A stretch of DNA of 64,000 nucleotides from Pezicula radicicola (Eukaryota > Ascomycota > Leotiomycetes > Helotiales > Dermateaceae). Position numbers and translations under genes: made by a program. The stretch covers positions 279,099-343,098 of the forward strand of contig PDUO01000052.1 of the NCBI GenBank assembly GCA_003008705.1, read 5' to 3'. Below the pieces are notes generated by a model. That model searched no databases. It was not told the origin of the DNA and was given only the letters and a program-made list of their open reading frames with translations. Shown here piece after piece: positions 42,362 to 53,905 of the stretch (the first letter of the stretch is position 1; every line of letters starts with the position of its first letter).

Positions 42362-44744
42362 TGGGATATTAGGGTCAGATAGTACTCTAACGCTACGACC
42401 TTAACTAAGTTCTAGTGTCTCTAAGGTCTGATACCTCCTCCCTTCCTACTAGAGGAATATTTTTAATAACAAAAACGTAACCCTTCCCTGCTTTTAAGGC
42501 CTACTCGGCTATTACAAATTTCCTAGCTCTCTCACGGCAGACTGCTTGTCGTGTTTGCTCCTCGCCCTTGTCCTCTAGAGTAGATTCAGACATAACACCC
42601 TGTTGTAGCTAGCTATCTTAAAGATTTGTTTCCTTGTCACCCTCTCGCGGGAAGTAGTTTGATACTTGGGGGCCGGTTTGCATTTTTGAAGCTTCTTTGG
42701 ACTTAAATTGTATAGGAGTTTTAGGAGCAAAGTCATAAACCGCGAGGATCCATTAGGGGGCTAATATATAATATTGACTCAAGTGTACTCTATAATAGTT
42801 GCAATGGCCAGGACCTACCTGGTAGGCTTCGTAGGCAGTAGGATAGATTCAATCCTCCTCTGTAATATAGTATAGTACCTCTGTAGGTACTAGATAAAGG
42901 TCTTGTTGTACTTCTAGGACTAAATCTATCTCACGCAAGCAAGAGATAAAGGATAGAGGACAAGGGATGCTATAAACTTATTTAATTTAAATTACTAATA
43001 TTATATATTAGTATATAACTTATTAGATACTAAAGATATAATATTAATCTTTATTTTATCTTTATTAACAAAGGTATAACTTTATAAATTTTTAGTATTT
43101 TATTAAGAAACTATACTAATATACTTTATAAAATAAAGTATAAATAAATTATACTATATATCTTAATATTAACTTTAATATAATTTAACTAATATTTATA
43201 TTTTAGTTTTACTAGTTAATAACTCTATTAACTAAGATAATTACTTTAAAACTAAAGAGTTATTAATTATATAAAAGATTTTAGATATAATTAAAATAAA
43301 AATTTAATAATAATATAGTTTATAAAGATATTTATAAGAGAAGTGTTATAAAATAATAATATATAAATATTTCTCTAGTTCTTATATAATTTTATAATAT
43401 CCCTAACCTCCTTATAGTTTATATTAATAATATAGTAAAGTTAAAATTACTTATTAAAGAATAAGTATAGTATAAAGAAGTTTAATATAAATCTATTATT
43501 TCTTATATATTCTACTAGTTGAGTTCACGCTGGTTCTAAACAGAAGCTCTGTTGTTGTATATAATGTAAAGAAATGTAGTAGCTCGAGAAATAAGAACTC
43601 TTCTGTCTAGCTATCACTTCCTATTGTTGGCATAGCTTCAAACATAATATCTATATACTTGGCAAAGATTACTAGATCTTAAAGTTTTCGTGTAGTAAAT
43701 TATAGGCGTAGTAGGTCTCTGATATTTTTCCACGCCTCGCCGTGTACTATAAATACTCCTTTTGAGAGGAAAGGTACTATACTCTTGATGTATGTTTATG
43801 GCCTTAGGAATATCTTTTCCCTCGTTAAGACAGATTAGATATTTCGAGGTTCTATAGTACTAAGAACTTTGATTTCACCACTAAAGTAGCTATAAATGCC
43901 ATGTATTAGACCGTAATTTTCATATCTATTAATGTAGTCAATATACATTTCAAATATATAGCTGGGGCTCCTAGAATATGCCTATATTATTACAAACTAG
44001 CTTACTTTTGTCTTAAAATGACATCTAATACATCAGGTTCATCTTTCAAAGTTCTGAATTTATGGCTATAACTGATAGGTAGCGGGTTTAGAATAAGTGG
44101 TAGGAGAGTACAACCATTTCGAGCCGCCTACCTTTTAAATTTCTTGCGTTTATTATAAATACAGAATGCTAAACCCATCAAAATAATAAGGATTATACTT
44201 GTAAAGTATACAGCAAACTGTAAACAAGAAAATACAATTATCACATCTATGGCTTGTAAGAGGAGGTACCGGGACGATTATTCAGAGCTCAGATTGATAA
44301 CCTTTATAGTAAGACTTACGTCCTTGAATATAAGCAAAAAGCATATCCTCTTGTACTGTAGCCTTCTAACAATAATGTCCAATAGTAATCACCGCCTTTG
44401 TTCAAGTCAGTACAACCAGCTTCTGTTCTGACCAGCTGACAAACTTAATCTCTCTACTACTACATACTTGGACACCCTTAAGGAGCTTGTACGACTTCTG
44501 ACGGATTTTCCTTCGCATTCTAGAAGAGCGGCTCCCAGTTCTCCACTTCCGCCTAAGGTGGGGAAATGTACAATGACTTGCATAACTGCTATATCTCATC
44601 ATACTCGACGAGTCTAGGTTGTAATCTTACAGTACATTAATAAGAAGAACACTTTATACGGGCACAGTGACGTTCAAGGAAAGCTCATATGATATATATA
44701 TCCCAATGACCAGCGCTGAGTAGATATTATCCCAAGTTCATAAA
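42362..44744. other. Long AT-rich spacer
   Basis: 42362-42980 is intermediate, with no gene. 42980-43510 is almost pure A/T with ta/tta runs. 43510-44700 is intermediate, with only short frames. A tatatata box near 44695, 50 bases before the P450 start, may be a relic promoter. No named feature is supported in the rest. Confidence 0.5.
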
Positions 44745-46196
44745 ATGATCGTTCTAGCAACCTTTGCATGTATCACCACGTGGATACTCTACACGGCTTT
44801 GCGTAATTCAGTATCCGCTCGTTCTCATACTGCAGAAGCCAAGCGATTGGGCTACCAGCCTGCACAAAGAAAGAAAGTTAAGGGGCTTCCATTTGGTCTC
44901 CAAATAACTACAGAAAACCCTTCAGGCAGGGCGACGGCATACATATCTTGATTCTATCACGAAGCTAATGAATCGAAAGAAGTCGAGCACCTTCGAGTTT
45001 GATACTTTGGGGTCGAAGAACATAGTCACGCGAGACCCAGAGAATATACAGGCTATTCTCCAAACCCAGTTCCAATATTTTAGGTTAGGCCGGAGAAAAC
45101 CAAACTTTCACCTTACACTAGGCCATGGCATATTTACTTCAGATGGACTAGAATGGTACAAGACCATGAGCCGAGATCTAGCGAGATGAGAGTTGACTGG
45201 TATCGATAGGAAACATTCAAGGGAGATGCTACGTCCACAATTCAAAAAGGAACAACTTTCGAGATTTGCCATAGAACCTCACGTCCAAAAGTTGATATCC
45301 TCAATTCGGGTCCAAGAAGATGGCTGGACAGTAGTAGTCGATCTCCAAGAGCGATTTTATCAATTAACGTTTGATATGAGCACTAAGTTTCTCTTCAATC
45401 AACCGCTTAGCATCTTGCAAGGAGAAATCGGCACTAAGAAATCCAACATGCCCCCTATAACAGCGGATGAACTAGCATTTTCAAAGGCATTGATTTAGTA
45501 CAAGGATACTTAAGAAGTCGCACTCGCCTTGGTTATCTACACTATTTCATTGATTCCTTCACATTCCGCCATGCAATTGCACAAATTAGTGAAAAGTTCG
45601 TCCAGGCTGCACTTTATCGTTTGTCATTATTAAGTTGCTATGAAAAAGTCGATTCTCAAGTAGAAGAGCCCAACCGGTTTGTGTTTTTAGATAAGCTGGC
45701 TCGTGAAACACGGGACCCATCTCGACTTCGATCTGAAATACTACAGATTCTAATTGCCGCTCATAATACAACGGCCGTTAGTCTCTTATGGACTTTTTAT
45801 CACCTAGCTCGGCACCCTTTGATCTACCCAAAGCTGCGAATACTCATTCTTGCAAGCTTCGGCACCTTTGACTCCTTCGTCCAGGCAGAGTCGACCTTCG
45901 CTGACCTCAAAGCCTGTACATACCTTCAACTTTTTATCTCAGAAGCCCTGCGATTCCCATCAATTCTAGGACTGCTTTATGCAGTACCACACTCCCGCGA
46001 GGCGGTGGTGCTGACGGTCAGTCGCCTATATACCTCTGTAAGGGGCAAGAGGTCGCGTATTGTGTTTACGCGCTACATCGGGATCCTGCTATTTGGGGTG
46101 AGGATGCAGAGCAGTTCCGACCTGAGAGGTGGGAAGGGCGCACAAAGGGATTCTCCCTTGAATGTTTCCTATCGATACCTGTCAACTCAACCCTAA
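44745..46196 (+). pseudogene. Cytochrome P450 pseudogene, CYP52-like
   Basis: The N-terminus has a membrane anchor (MIVLATFACITTWILYTAL). A first frameshift near 44930 leads into RRHTYLDSITKLMNRK. An intron at 45156-45209 (GTACAA, TTGACTG branch, GATAG) joins DGLEW to KHSREMLRPQF exactly as in alkane-hydroxylase-type P450s, so the TGA at 45187 is intronic. A one-base loss near 45490 shifts from DELAFSKA to DLVQGYLRSR. The I-helix is LIAAHNTTA (usual AGxDTT altered), and EALR fits ExxR. Another shift near 45990 moves to [23 protein letters not shown] and FRPERWEGR. The heme-binding FxxGxRxC loop is not found before the sequence ends. The ancestral role would be ER-bound monooxygenation of fatty or alkane substrates; the gene is now dead. 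Confidence 0.85.
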
Positions 46197-47514
46197 AACT
46201 TAGTAGAGCAAACTTTTATTATTCATGAGTGGATGGTGTGTAAAGGCAGTAGAAATAAACATTATCTTCATGGTCTAAATAAGTTTCTGCAGTGCTTGGT
46301 GCAGATACTCTGACCCTTCATGTTGCGATTGGCGCAATGCTTACAAAGTGGCAATGCACCGTCTCCCACCAAGCATTAAAGGCCACTATCACACTCACCT
46401 AGATCTTACTTCGAAGTGTCTGCAAAGAAAAAAAGAGTTACAGTAAAGTGTCCAGTGCAGGTCACTTCTACTTATCATCTTATAGTTGCTGGCACTAAAG
46501 GACCAGCTTGTACGTTCCCAGCTGTAACTTACATCCCTGAGGTTTTTTCACTTATGAAGTCATATAAATGTTTGGGAATCATACTTCTAGGATTGCCTCG
46601 GAGAAAGGCAGCGTATATAAGGGTCACCTCAACTAGCTAACGATTTCTCATTTGACAGAGGATGGCATCATAGTGGAGGGAGCCTCAAGGTGGAGCGTGG
46701 CTTGAGTTTAGCGCTGAGCTTGATTGGCCAGGGTTGCTGATATACAAGATCTTGTAAATGTGACTGGTCGAGGTTTCAATTTGATTAGGATCTGAGACGC
46801 TGCAGGCCAAAGGGCCAAAATTCGCTTCTGGGAAGAGATTTTCTGGCTTCGTTGTCTTTCATATCTCATTTAACCTTCAAACCGTCACCTCAAATTTCCG
46901 TGTTCTCCGAGGGGTGAGGAAATGGACCGAAACTTTATATTTTCAATACCAACGCCACTATAATTTCACTCATAATCTCAAAATCTGCAGCATCTTTGAG
47001 ATCAAATGGACCGCACTCTTGGAGTTCAGGAAAGCTAAGTAATTTGACTGCTCTCCAGTCTTAAGATATGTTATATATTTAGGAGGGAAAGTGCCAAGAA
47101 GGAGGAAAGCATTGTTCTGAGACGCCGTGGTCAGTGGGATTCTGACTATTTATTGGCTAACCCAGGGCAAGTCAAAAGGAGGCCGAGAGTGAGATCAGTA
47201 CAAAGTCAACAACACTAGTTATTTGGCAGCAAAATTCTTAAGGTCATTCTTCCCTAAAGCTAAATGAAGCACAATTAAGGTATAAATTAGTTAGTCCGCA
47301 TATTAATCTTTGCTGGATCTCTACCTATTTTATCTCGAAGCATAAGAACAACTTAAAGAAAGACTCTATCTATATATTCCAACCCCCTATACAATAATTC
47401 AACTCCTAGTGTAATTCTTTCACAGTTTTTATCCCTTTCACCTTCATGAGTAGTACATACCTTGTTGATTTACAAAACATACTCATTTATTCGTAGAACT
47501 CAGAAAGGTCTTGT
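46197..47514. other. Intergenic spacer
   Basis: Ordinary to AT-rich sequence between the P450 relic and the secreted-protein gene. A 74-codon frame at 46416-46640 lacks an ATG and has no domain. I find no other feature. Confidence 0.5.
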
Positions 47515-47766
47515 TTAGAAGCATTGGAAAGTACTTCGACCTTGTTGGTTAGTATCCAAGAGACATAGGCTGCCTCCTAGACAACATAAAGATGGCTGTC
47601 CTGGACAATTCTGGTTATTACCAAATTCATCGCACGGTAATGGTCCCTGGATATCTTGTCGGCTTTGTAGACTAAGGGATTGGCGGGTTTGACTTGAGGT
47701 CTGTGGCCGTGCCATAACCATAGTAGCAAGGATGGCGAAAGTATTGATAATATTCTGAAAGTGCAT
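47515..47766 (-). CDS. Small secreted cysteine-rich protein (candidate effector)
   Basis: 83 residues from the ATG at 47766 (the frame opens 12 bases earlier with TTG). The N-terminus is a signal peptide: MHFQNIINTFAILATMVMA, with likely cleavage near Ala-Arg-Pro. The mature part is Gln/Ser-rich, then holds six cysteines in the pattern C-x8-C-x6-CC-x5-C-x12-C, suitable for three disulfides. It lacks the eight-Cys hydrophobin pattern. Small size, secretion and Cys content are typical of fungal effector candidates or antimicrobial peptides; no specific family is recognised. It stands alone between a P450 relic and a broken ORF. Role inferred from form only. Confidence 0.7.
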   Translation of the reverse strand: MHFQNIINTFAILATMVMARPQTSSQTRQSLSLQSRQDIQGPLPCDEFGNNQNCPGQPSLCCLGGSLCLLDTNQQGRSTFQCF

Positions 47767-48072
47767 TTTGAAAAGCAAGGAGACAGGTTTGTCTTCCCTA
47801 GTTATGTTTCAAGGGTCTGGCTGGCTGTTTATGGTTTTAGTAAGAGTGGGTTATGAGATAGCCGTGTCAATAACGGTTGATATGGCTGGTTTAAATACTC
47901 CACTGCCATAGGCTAGGTCTTGTTTCGTTATCGCAAAGTGGATAAAATTCTGTATTCACTTGTGGCCTTATCTCAAAATAGGACTTTTATAGCCTATATT
48001 TGGACACGAACTGAGGCGTACTGTACTTAATCTGCAGACACTCTTGGTAGTCACCCCAAGCTGTCAGCTTTG

Positions 48073-48447
48073 ATGACGGATCCCTACTTTGTACTCAGGT
48101 TAGAACCGACATTGGGCTTTAAGATTGTATTCGCACCAACAGAATCTAATGCAGACAATAAACAAAGTAAACCTTTGGATCTGAATCTTGATGTCATATG
48201 AGATTTCACAAGGAAATTTCCAAATCATTTCCACAAGCAAATATCAACGGAGGCAGCAAGACGAGTTCATCCAGATGGCAACGACAAGATCGATGCACAG
48301 GCTGTCGAAATCAAGGAGATTATCACCGGGATAGTAGTCGTAGTAGAGAAGGAGTTGCAACAGCCTGTAGTCATGGTAGTGAATGAATGTCATGTCTTCT
48401 ACGACGTCCATGAGCTTAGAACGCAGCTGGTGCTAAGTGAGCCCTGA
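48073..48447 (+). pseudogene. Small ORF interrupted by one TGA
   Basis: From ATG 48073 the frame reads MTDPYFVLRLEPTLGFKIVF, then a polar stretch, LDLNLDVI, TGA at 48199-48201, and continues in the same frame as DFTRKFPNHFHKQIS, VHPDGNDKIDAQAVEIKEII, a hydrophobic VVVVEKEL, and ends LVLSEP before TGA at 48447. A CGA-to-TGA change would explain the stop. About 125 codons in all. The continuity on both sides is too good for chance, but no family is recognised. Confidence 0.45.
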
Positions 48448-48856
48448 AACTAGGAAGACTATTTACAGATTTCGTATAAGATGACTCGATATAATATCTT
48501 GGAGCGTGGAATCTTCGGTTTTCCGATGTATTATTATCCTTCCCCAGCAATGAGATATCCTTGAGAATGCCGCCCACGTCTCCATATCCCCCCATTTACT
48601 CGTACACGGTTTAGATACACGCTAGAGATCGCCGTGTCGCCGTGTTCTGTAGTAGGTCTTGTTTTTGTGCCTATCGCTCCAATTTCTATCTAAATAAAGA
48701 TGCGAGCGATATATGCCCTATATTGTGCTTGAGAATCCATTCTTGCCTGAGAAGGTCCCCAATAGGTCGCCTGCGGAAAACCGGTGCTGTTTGAGCTTGA
48801 ATCCTTGTATTCGCAGTCATGGCCCTTTGTAGTTAACCACTTAGATTGGTTCAACC
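48448..48856. other. Intergenic spacer
   Basis: Normal composition with only short frames. It contains the 3' flank of the minus-strand FHA-kinase. Confidence 0.5.
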
Positions 48857-50503
48857 TTAAGGTCTATATCTTTTTCGAGTAATAGAGCTTGACTCTTGGA
48901 TAACGGAAGAGAAGCATGGGTGAAGCAACGTGTCGGAAATAGAAATGCGATTAGGAGGGTCCCAAGCAAGCATCTGGGCGACGAGATTTCGAGGCGTAGC
49001 TTGGTCACCAGCTCTAAGTATGGCCACTCCATCCTCAAAGTCAGCTCTCACGTTGGAAGAGTGCGGCCATTCCGGAACAAACATTCTGAGGCCCATTATT
49101 CCGCAGGACCAGATGTCTAGGAATGTGCCATGAACTTGGTTTTGCATTTCCGGCGCTTGATACCCAGGAGTGCCTGCCTTTCCTCCGACTGGATTATGTG
49201 GCTGAACCTGAATAGTTTGTCCGTAGTCGAGGATTACTGTTGCAATATTCTGATCATCGTATGAAACAACGCCGATATTAGTAAGTTTTAGATCCCGATG
49301 GATAAGTGGATAAGGCTTTGCACAGTGCATGGCATCGACACCTTCCAGTACTTGATGGAAAGCAATAAGTTTTAGTGCAGGAGACATTCGCGCTAACAGT
49401 TCAGCAAGAGTGAGCCTTGCAAACGGCTGAATGATAAAGACAACTCTTTCCGGACGGGCAGGTAGTCCGTAACGCTCGTCATCTTCGTTATCTGGACTCG
49501 TGAACCAGCTGTCACCTCGCTCGTAGAAAATACCACGCTTTGCCAGCAGTCGAGGGTGGTCGGGCAAAAGCCCCAAAATCAAACTCTCCTGCGCGATATC
49601 TCGCACTGTTTTAGAGGTCCTAATAATTATTTTTGCGGCTGCTGTCTCGCTAGTAAGTCGATGCTTTGCTGCACTAACTGTCCCAAACGTTCCTGAGCCT
49701 GCTGTTCCCTTGCATACCCAGTCATGAATTGTGAAATCCCACGGTGATGGCGTTGCAGATATGTCGGGCGGTGGCCTAGGACGCGAGAGATATGATGCGA
49801 AGTATGTGTTCAGGTTTGATTGATATGTTGATTCATCGGTGATTACGAACTCTAGGCAGTATGTCAGGCTGCCAAACGAGACGAGCTGTGATTTGGAGCT
49901 GACAACACGTGGTCCTGAGAACTCTTCAGCGCCGAGGAAGCTAGGTGCTTCAGGCGGAGATTTGACGCATAGGGATCCTGAGTCGTCAAAATATAGGGTA
50001 GCATGTTTTCCTCGTACACTATATAGCTTTTTGCTGTCACCTGGTGCCAACATCAGATCGACAGCCCCAGTTCTGGTGAAGGTCCGGCCGTCAGGGTCCC
50101 AGCGGCCTATACCAGCAACCCAGCCGTTTCGGGGGATGTCTGGGAGTTTTTCAAACGACAGGTCGTAGTAGCCTTGATATTGAAGTTCTTCCGGTGCTGG
50201 TAGAGGGGAAGAGTAATTCAAATCTGAGCTGGTCTCTCTCCCGATGCCGCCCGTATCTGGGAGTAAAGGTGGGGGCGATTGTAATTTTTCTTGAGGAGAT
50301 TCAGAAGGACTTGTAGTAGCCCAGGGTTCAATGACCATAAACTTGGCTGGATGTCGAATAGTTAATGCCGTAGGAGACTCCAACTCAGCATATTCAGATA
50401 CCAGCAATGCGACATCATTAAACGCTTTACATGCCTCGGCATTCAACGGCGTCAGATGTACAAAGCTGGCAGGCTTGGCAAAAGGAGGCAGCGAAGAAGT
50501 CAT
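48857..50503 (-). CDS. FHA-domain protein kinase, paralogue 2
   Basis: A single exon of 548 residues from ATG 50503. The first 120 residues are Pro/Ser-rich. The FHA-like region covers about 125-245 (LPDIPRNGWVAGIGRWD, SVRGKHATLYFDD, FGSLTYCLEF), sharing GYY-LP, GW-G-GR, G(R/K)HA-F and FG-LTY-LEF landmarks with the 40691 protein. The kinase domain follows: good Gly loop (GTAGSGTFGTV), AAAKI lysine, HRDLKLTN, DYG instead of DFG, and QAPE, then DIWSCGIMGLRMF. Key catalytic residues remain, so activity is possible. It is a diverged copy on the opposite strand, about 8 kb from the first. Pathway unknown. Confidence 0.85.
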   Translation of the reverse strand: MTSSLPPFAKPASFVHLTPLNAEACKAFNDVALLVSEYAELESPTALTIRHPAKFMVIEPWATTSPSESPQEKLQSPPPLLPDTGGIGRETSSDLNYSSPLPAPEELQYQGYYDLSFEKLPDIPRNGWVAGIGRWDPDGRTFTRTGAVDLMLAPGDSKKLYSVRGKHATLYFDDSGSLCVKSPPEAPSFLGAEEFSGPRVVSSKSQLVSFGSLTYCLEFVITDESTYQSNLNTYFASYLSRPRPPPDISATPSPWDFTIHDWVCKGTAGSGTFGTVSAAKHRLTSETAAAKIIIRTSKTVRDIAQESLILGLLPDHPRLLAKRGIFYERGDSWFTSPDNEDDERYGLPARPERVVFIIQPFARLTLAELLARMSPALKLIAFHQVLEGVDAMHCAKPYPLIHRDLKLTNIGVVSYDDQNIATVILDYGQTIQVQPHNPVGGKAGTPGYQAPEMQNQVHGTFLDIWSCGIMGLRMFVPEWPHSSNVRADFEDGVAILRAGDQATPRNLVAQMLAWDPPNRISISDTLLHPCFSSVIQESSSITRKRYRP

Positions 50504-50904
50504 GCTTCAACCGTGCGAGAGAGAGCAAAAATAATTGCCGCACATGGGAAGTTAAGACAGGCAGGTAAATGTTTGAACGAGAGAGCGGTGTGTGGGAGTG
50601 AGCTATAGTTCTGTGGTCCAAGCCTAAACAGCCTGGACAGTCCTCATTAGGATAGCCCTGACGGGTTGCTGGGCCAGGAAGTGGCGCGCAGCTACAGATT
50701 GGCGCTAGCGAGGACTTTTGAAAGGTACGTCCGTGCACGTACTCCATCAACGACAACCTCGACCTCAGAAAACTTACAACACGGCCTCCCGCACCACCAC
50801 CATCACCGTCGCTACTACATCGAATAGAAACATATCCATGGCTTATCGGATGTAACTACCTGCATACACTCCTCCTGCATCGCACCGCATGCACAAGAGG
50901 AGAG

Positions 50905-51517
50905 ATGGCTCCAATATCTCCTCTAGTATCTCCTCCAGCATCTGTTAATGGCGATAGCTCTCTACAGCCTGGCTTTGGCTGGGAGTTTGCGCATACTCTA
51001 GAACGGCGTGCCCACGAGAAGGAACACGAGATGCATGCCCGCTTCCAGCGATATGAGCGCTTCGGTATGCAGTGGGAAGAGGCGCGACTGCCAACTCCAG
51101 AGCACTTTCGAAAGGCTTACGACGAACTCGTAGATGCAATTGCGAATGATCTAACGCCTTCGCCGTCCCCCGAGGCTCGAGCTACAATTGTTGTTACTGG
51201 AAATCTGCAGAAGATGGACACGATGGGGGAGAACAATCCGGCTTGGCACGAGGTACTAAGGAAGAGGAAGACGAAGAGGAAGAAAGGTTCTCATCACCTA
51301 ATACGTATCGATGCAGAGGGTAAAACACACCGCTAACGATTCGTTTTCTACAGTGCAAGGTTACAAAAATAATATGATTACGAAACGGAACCAGACGCAC
51401 GCGAAACGGGTGTCCCGGGCTAAAAGTAGTGGCAGTAAGCAAGGAGACCATCGGGGGAAGATATCAATCCATGGCATGAAAACGCGCTCACAAGCCGCAT
51501 TGAGGCCGAGAGTTTGA
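50905..51517 (+). CDS. Basic hypothetical protein, two exons
   Basis: Starts at ATG 50905. The unspliced frame stops at 51336. A 49-base intron at 51305-51353 (GTATCG donor, CGCTAAC branch, CTACAG acceptor) joins SHHLI to LQGYKNNMITKRNQ in phase, ending at 51517. About 187 residues: a helical, charged N-terminal part (WEFAHTLERRAHEKEHEMHA, RYERFGMQWEEARL), a middle with PTPEHFRKAYDELVDAI, and a very Lys/Arg-rich end, suggesting nuclear or nucleic-acid association. It diverges from FHA-kinase 2 across about 400 bases. No family recognised. Confidence 0.55.
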
Positions 51518-51839
51518 GCCCTCCCTCCACAAAAGATGACCGAATGAGTGCGAAGGCGATGGCGAGCGCTCTACTACCGTTTAATAAACGGGCTGCAAGT
51601 CTTGAACTCATACATTGGAAGTCTTACAGAAGTGCTTGCTCCTGCGTGTATCAGGAAAAAACCCGCATCATCGTTAAAAATGAGCTTGAAAGGTGTCAAG
51701 GCTGGTGTGAGGCGAAGACTGCATTTTGGGCAATTATACCGTATTAAGGATCTCGTGAACAACTTACAAATTCTAGTCGGGACTCAATTTACAATAACAG
51801 AGATCAAATATTTTAAATATAAGTATAGCGAGTTGATTA
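51518..51839. other. Transition from gene to AT-rich tract
   Basis: Normal composition fading to A/T-rich. Short frames only (for example 51548-51844), with no domain. Confidence 0.4.
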
Positions 51840-52620
51840 AATAGGGATTAGAAGAAGATTTAGAGAAAGCTTATTCGAAAGCTATATAGGAGTAAGTACT
51901 TATTCCTAAGGCTATACTAAATAAAATCTAATATAGTACTAAAGTTATTATCTAAGAGGTGAAATATAAGTCTAGTAGAGATAATAAGAGTACTTTACTA
52001 TCTAATATAGATTAGTTAAATAGAGATATTATAAAATAAAATATTATAAATATTAAAATATAAATATTTAAATAAAATTATATAATAATAATAATATATA
52101 TTAATTTATTTTTATAAGTAATTTATTATAAATTTATATAATTTATAATTTATAATTCTTATAATATATAAATTATTATAAAAAAGAATAATATTAATCT
52201 TATTATTAATAATAAATTATAATTAAAATAAGATTAATTTTATAAAACTTTTAAAATATAAAATTATAATTAAATATAATAAATTATTTAAATTTAAAGA
52301 TTTTATAATTTAATTAAATTTTAATTATAATATAAATATTTTATAATATTATTTAATTATTATAATTTAAATTTATTATTCTTAATAGTACTCTTTATAG
52401 TCTTTTATAAGAGTCTATACTTCTTTTTAATTTTAGTATATAATTTCCTAGTATTTTACTTATTTATAATCCTTTTATATAGATATAATATTAATTTAGA
52501 TTTATACTTCTAATTATTAGAAATAAGAGTTAAAGGAGTTTATATAGATAGTATTTTAAGGGTATTATTATTAGTATATAGAAAAAGTTATATTAAAGAA
52601 AATTATATTTTAACGTGTTT
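51840..52620. repeat. Extremely AT-rich block
   Basis: Almost entirely A and T with ta/taa/tta runs and stops in all frames, including the most extreme stretch of the window at about 52010-52400. This fits an old, strongly RIP-mutated repeat whose origin can no longer be read. Confidence 0.7.
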
Positions 52621-53905
52621 CGCCTATTACTAATTGTCGGTTACTGTAATGCATATAGCCTATGTAGTGGGTGTAGGGGGGTGGACTTGGCTATTTTAGC
52701 TGGCCGACCGTCTAAGCACTAAAGTAGTCAGCTGGGGCCACTATACAAACTAGTTTACATCCGGCACGTCTTAACCTGTACCTTACAAGGTTAGCCACCG
52801 GGCCGAGCCTCTGGGTATGTCGGCTAAACAGGGTATGGAATGCGTATGTTTACTAAGTTAGGTAAAAGACCTAATTAAGGAACGATGTAACCCTTGGTTT
52901 TATCCAGACACGACTAGCCAATAGAAACGCTTTCGGCGCTGACCGCAGTTAACCTCCTACCTTAGTTACTATTCTAAGGGATACCGGTACCGAACTTAAC
53001 GGAATAAAATAACCAGGAGTTGTCACTGACTTATAAGATATACTACCCTGATAGTTTATATTCTTAGCGATGACTTGAGAACTATCGGCTGACTACATAC
53101 ATAGTACAGTTCTTAGTACCACTGTGACCTGAATGTAACGGGCTTCTTAGCGTTCCTTACCGGCCGAGTTTTGGTTATTGCCTCGTGAGCTCCCCGTTGA
53201 CTCGGAGAGGCTTTGGCTCTTACGTACGATTGCACTTTGCCTAAACAACCTGTCGAATCTGACTATTGTCATTTGGATACATACAGTACGTGTACAACCC
53301 CTTACACACAAGCTGACAATTGAATGTAGGCGAACCCGAGATTTGCTTACTATTATCGAAAGTTAGCTGACACCTCGATATATCTGACAAATAAGTAACC
53401 AGAAGTTGCACAAACAGCCAAATGGGGGGCGCGCATGCAGTATGGCTTATTAGTAAAATTTGTAATTGCACCAAGTGAGACATGCCCCCCAACCCCCCTA
53501 TGCCCTCAACAACACGCCAGCGATGCTTGGAGGGCAAACCAACGACACCCAAGGAAAGCCCAAGAGAAGAACACTCAACAGGGAAGTACTGGACGCAGTC
53601 CTGGACTTCGCCGAGGCCTCCCACAGATTCCAAGCAAGAGGGGAAGAGGCCCAAGCCGGGGCACATGGACAGCAGACGGGAACACAGGGCAGGAATCAAA
53701 GAGGGCCCAGAAACAGTGAAACGGGCAAATCAAAACCTTTCTTTCCTTACCTTTCATTTTCCTTTCTATTTTCCTTTCCGTAACTCTAGGCAACTGGTCA
53801 ATGTACGATATAAATACACAAAGAGAGCCCAAGTAGTGGTAGCTTGCATATCCCAGACAAGGGAGAGGTCAGGGTAAATGAAAATCACCACTACCACCAC
53901 CACCT
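52621..53905. other. Normal-composition spacer with a weak ORF
   Basis: A sharp return to balanced composition at about 52620. On the plus strand near 53466-53783 a frame reads TLNREVLDAVLDFAEASHRF, Gln/Gly-rich around it; this looks like a fragment of a transposon gag-like or unrelated protein, but nothing decides it. A ccaccaccac run lies at about 53890-53905. Confidence 0.35.

Noticed and set aside
46416..46640. 74-codon open frame after the P450 relic
   Set aside because: It lacks an ATG, has no recognisable domain and no splice context.
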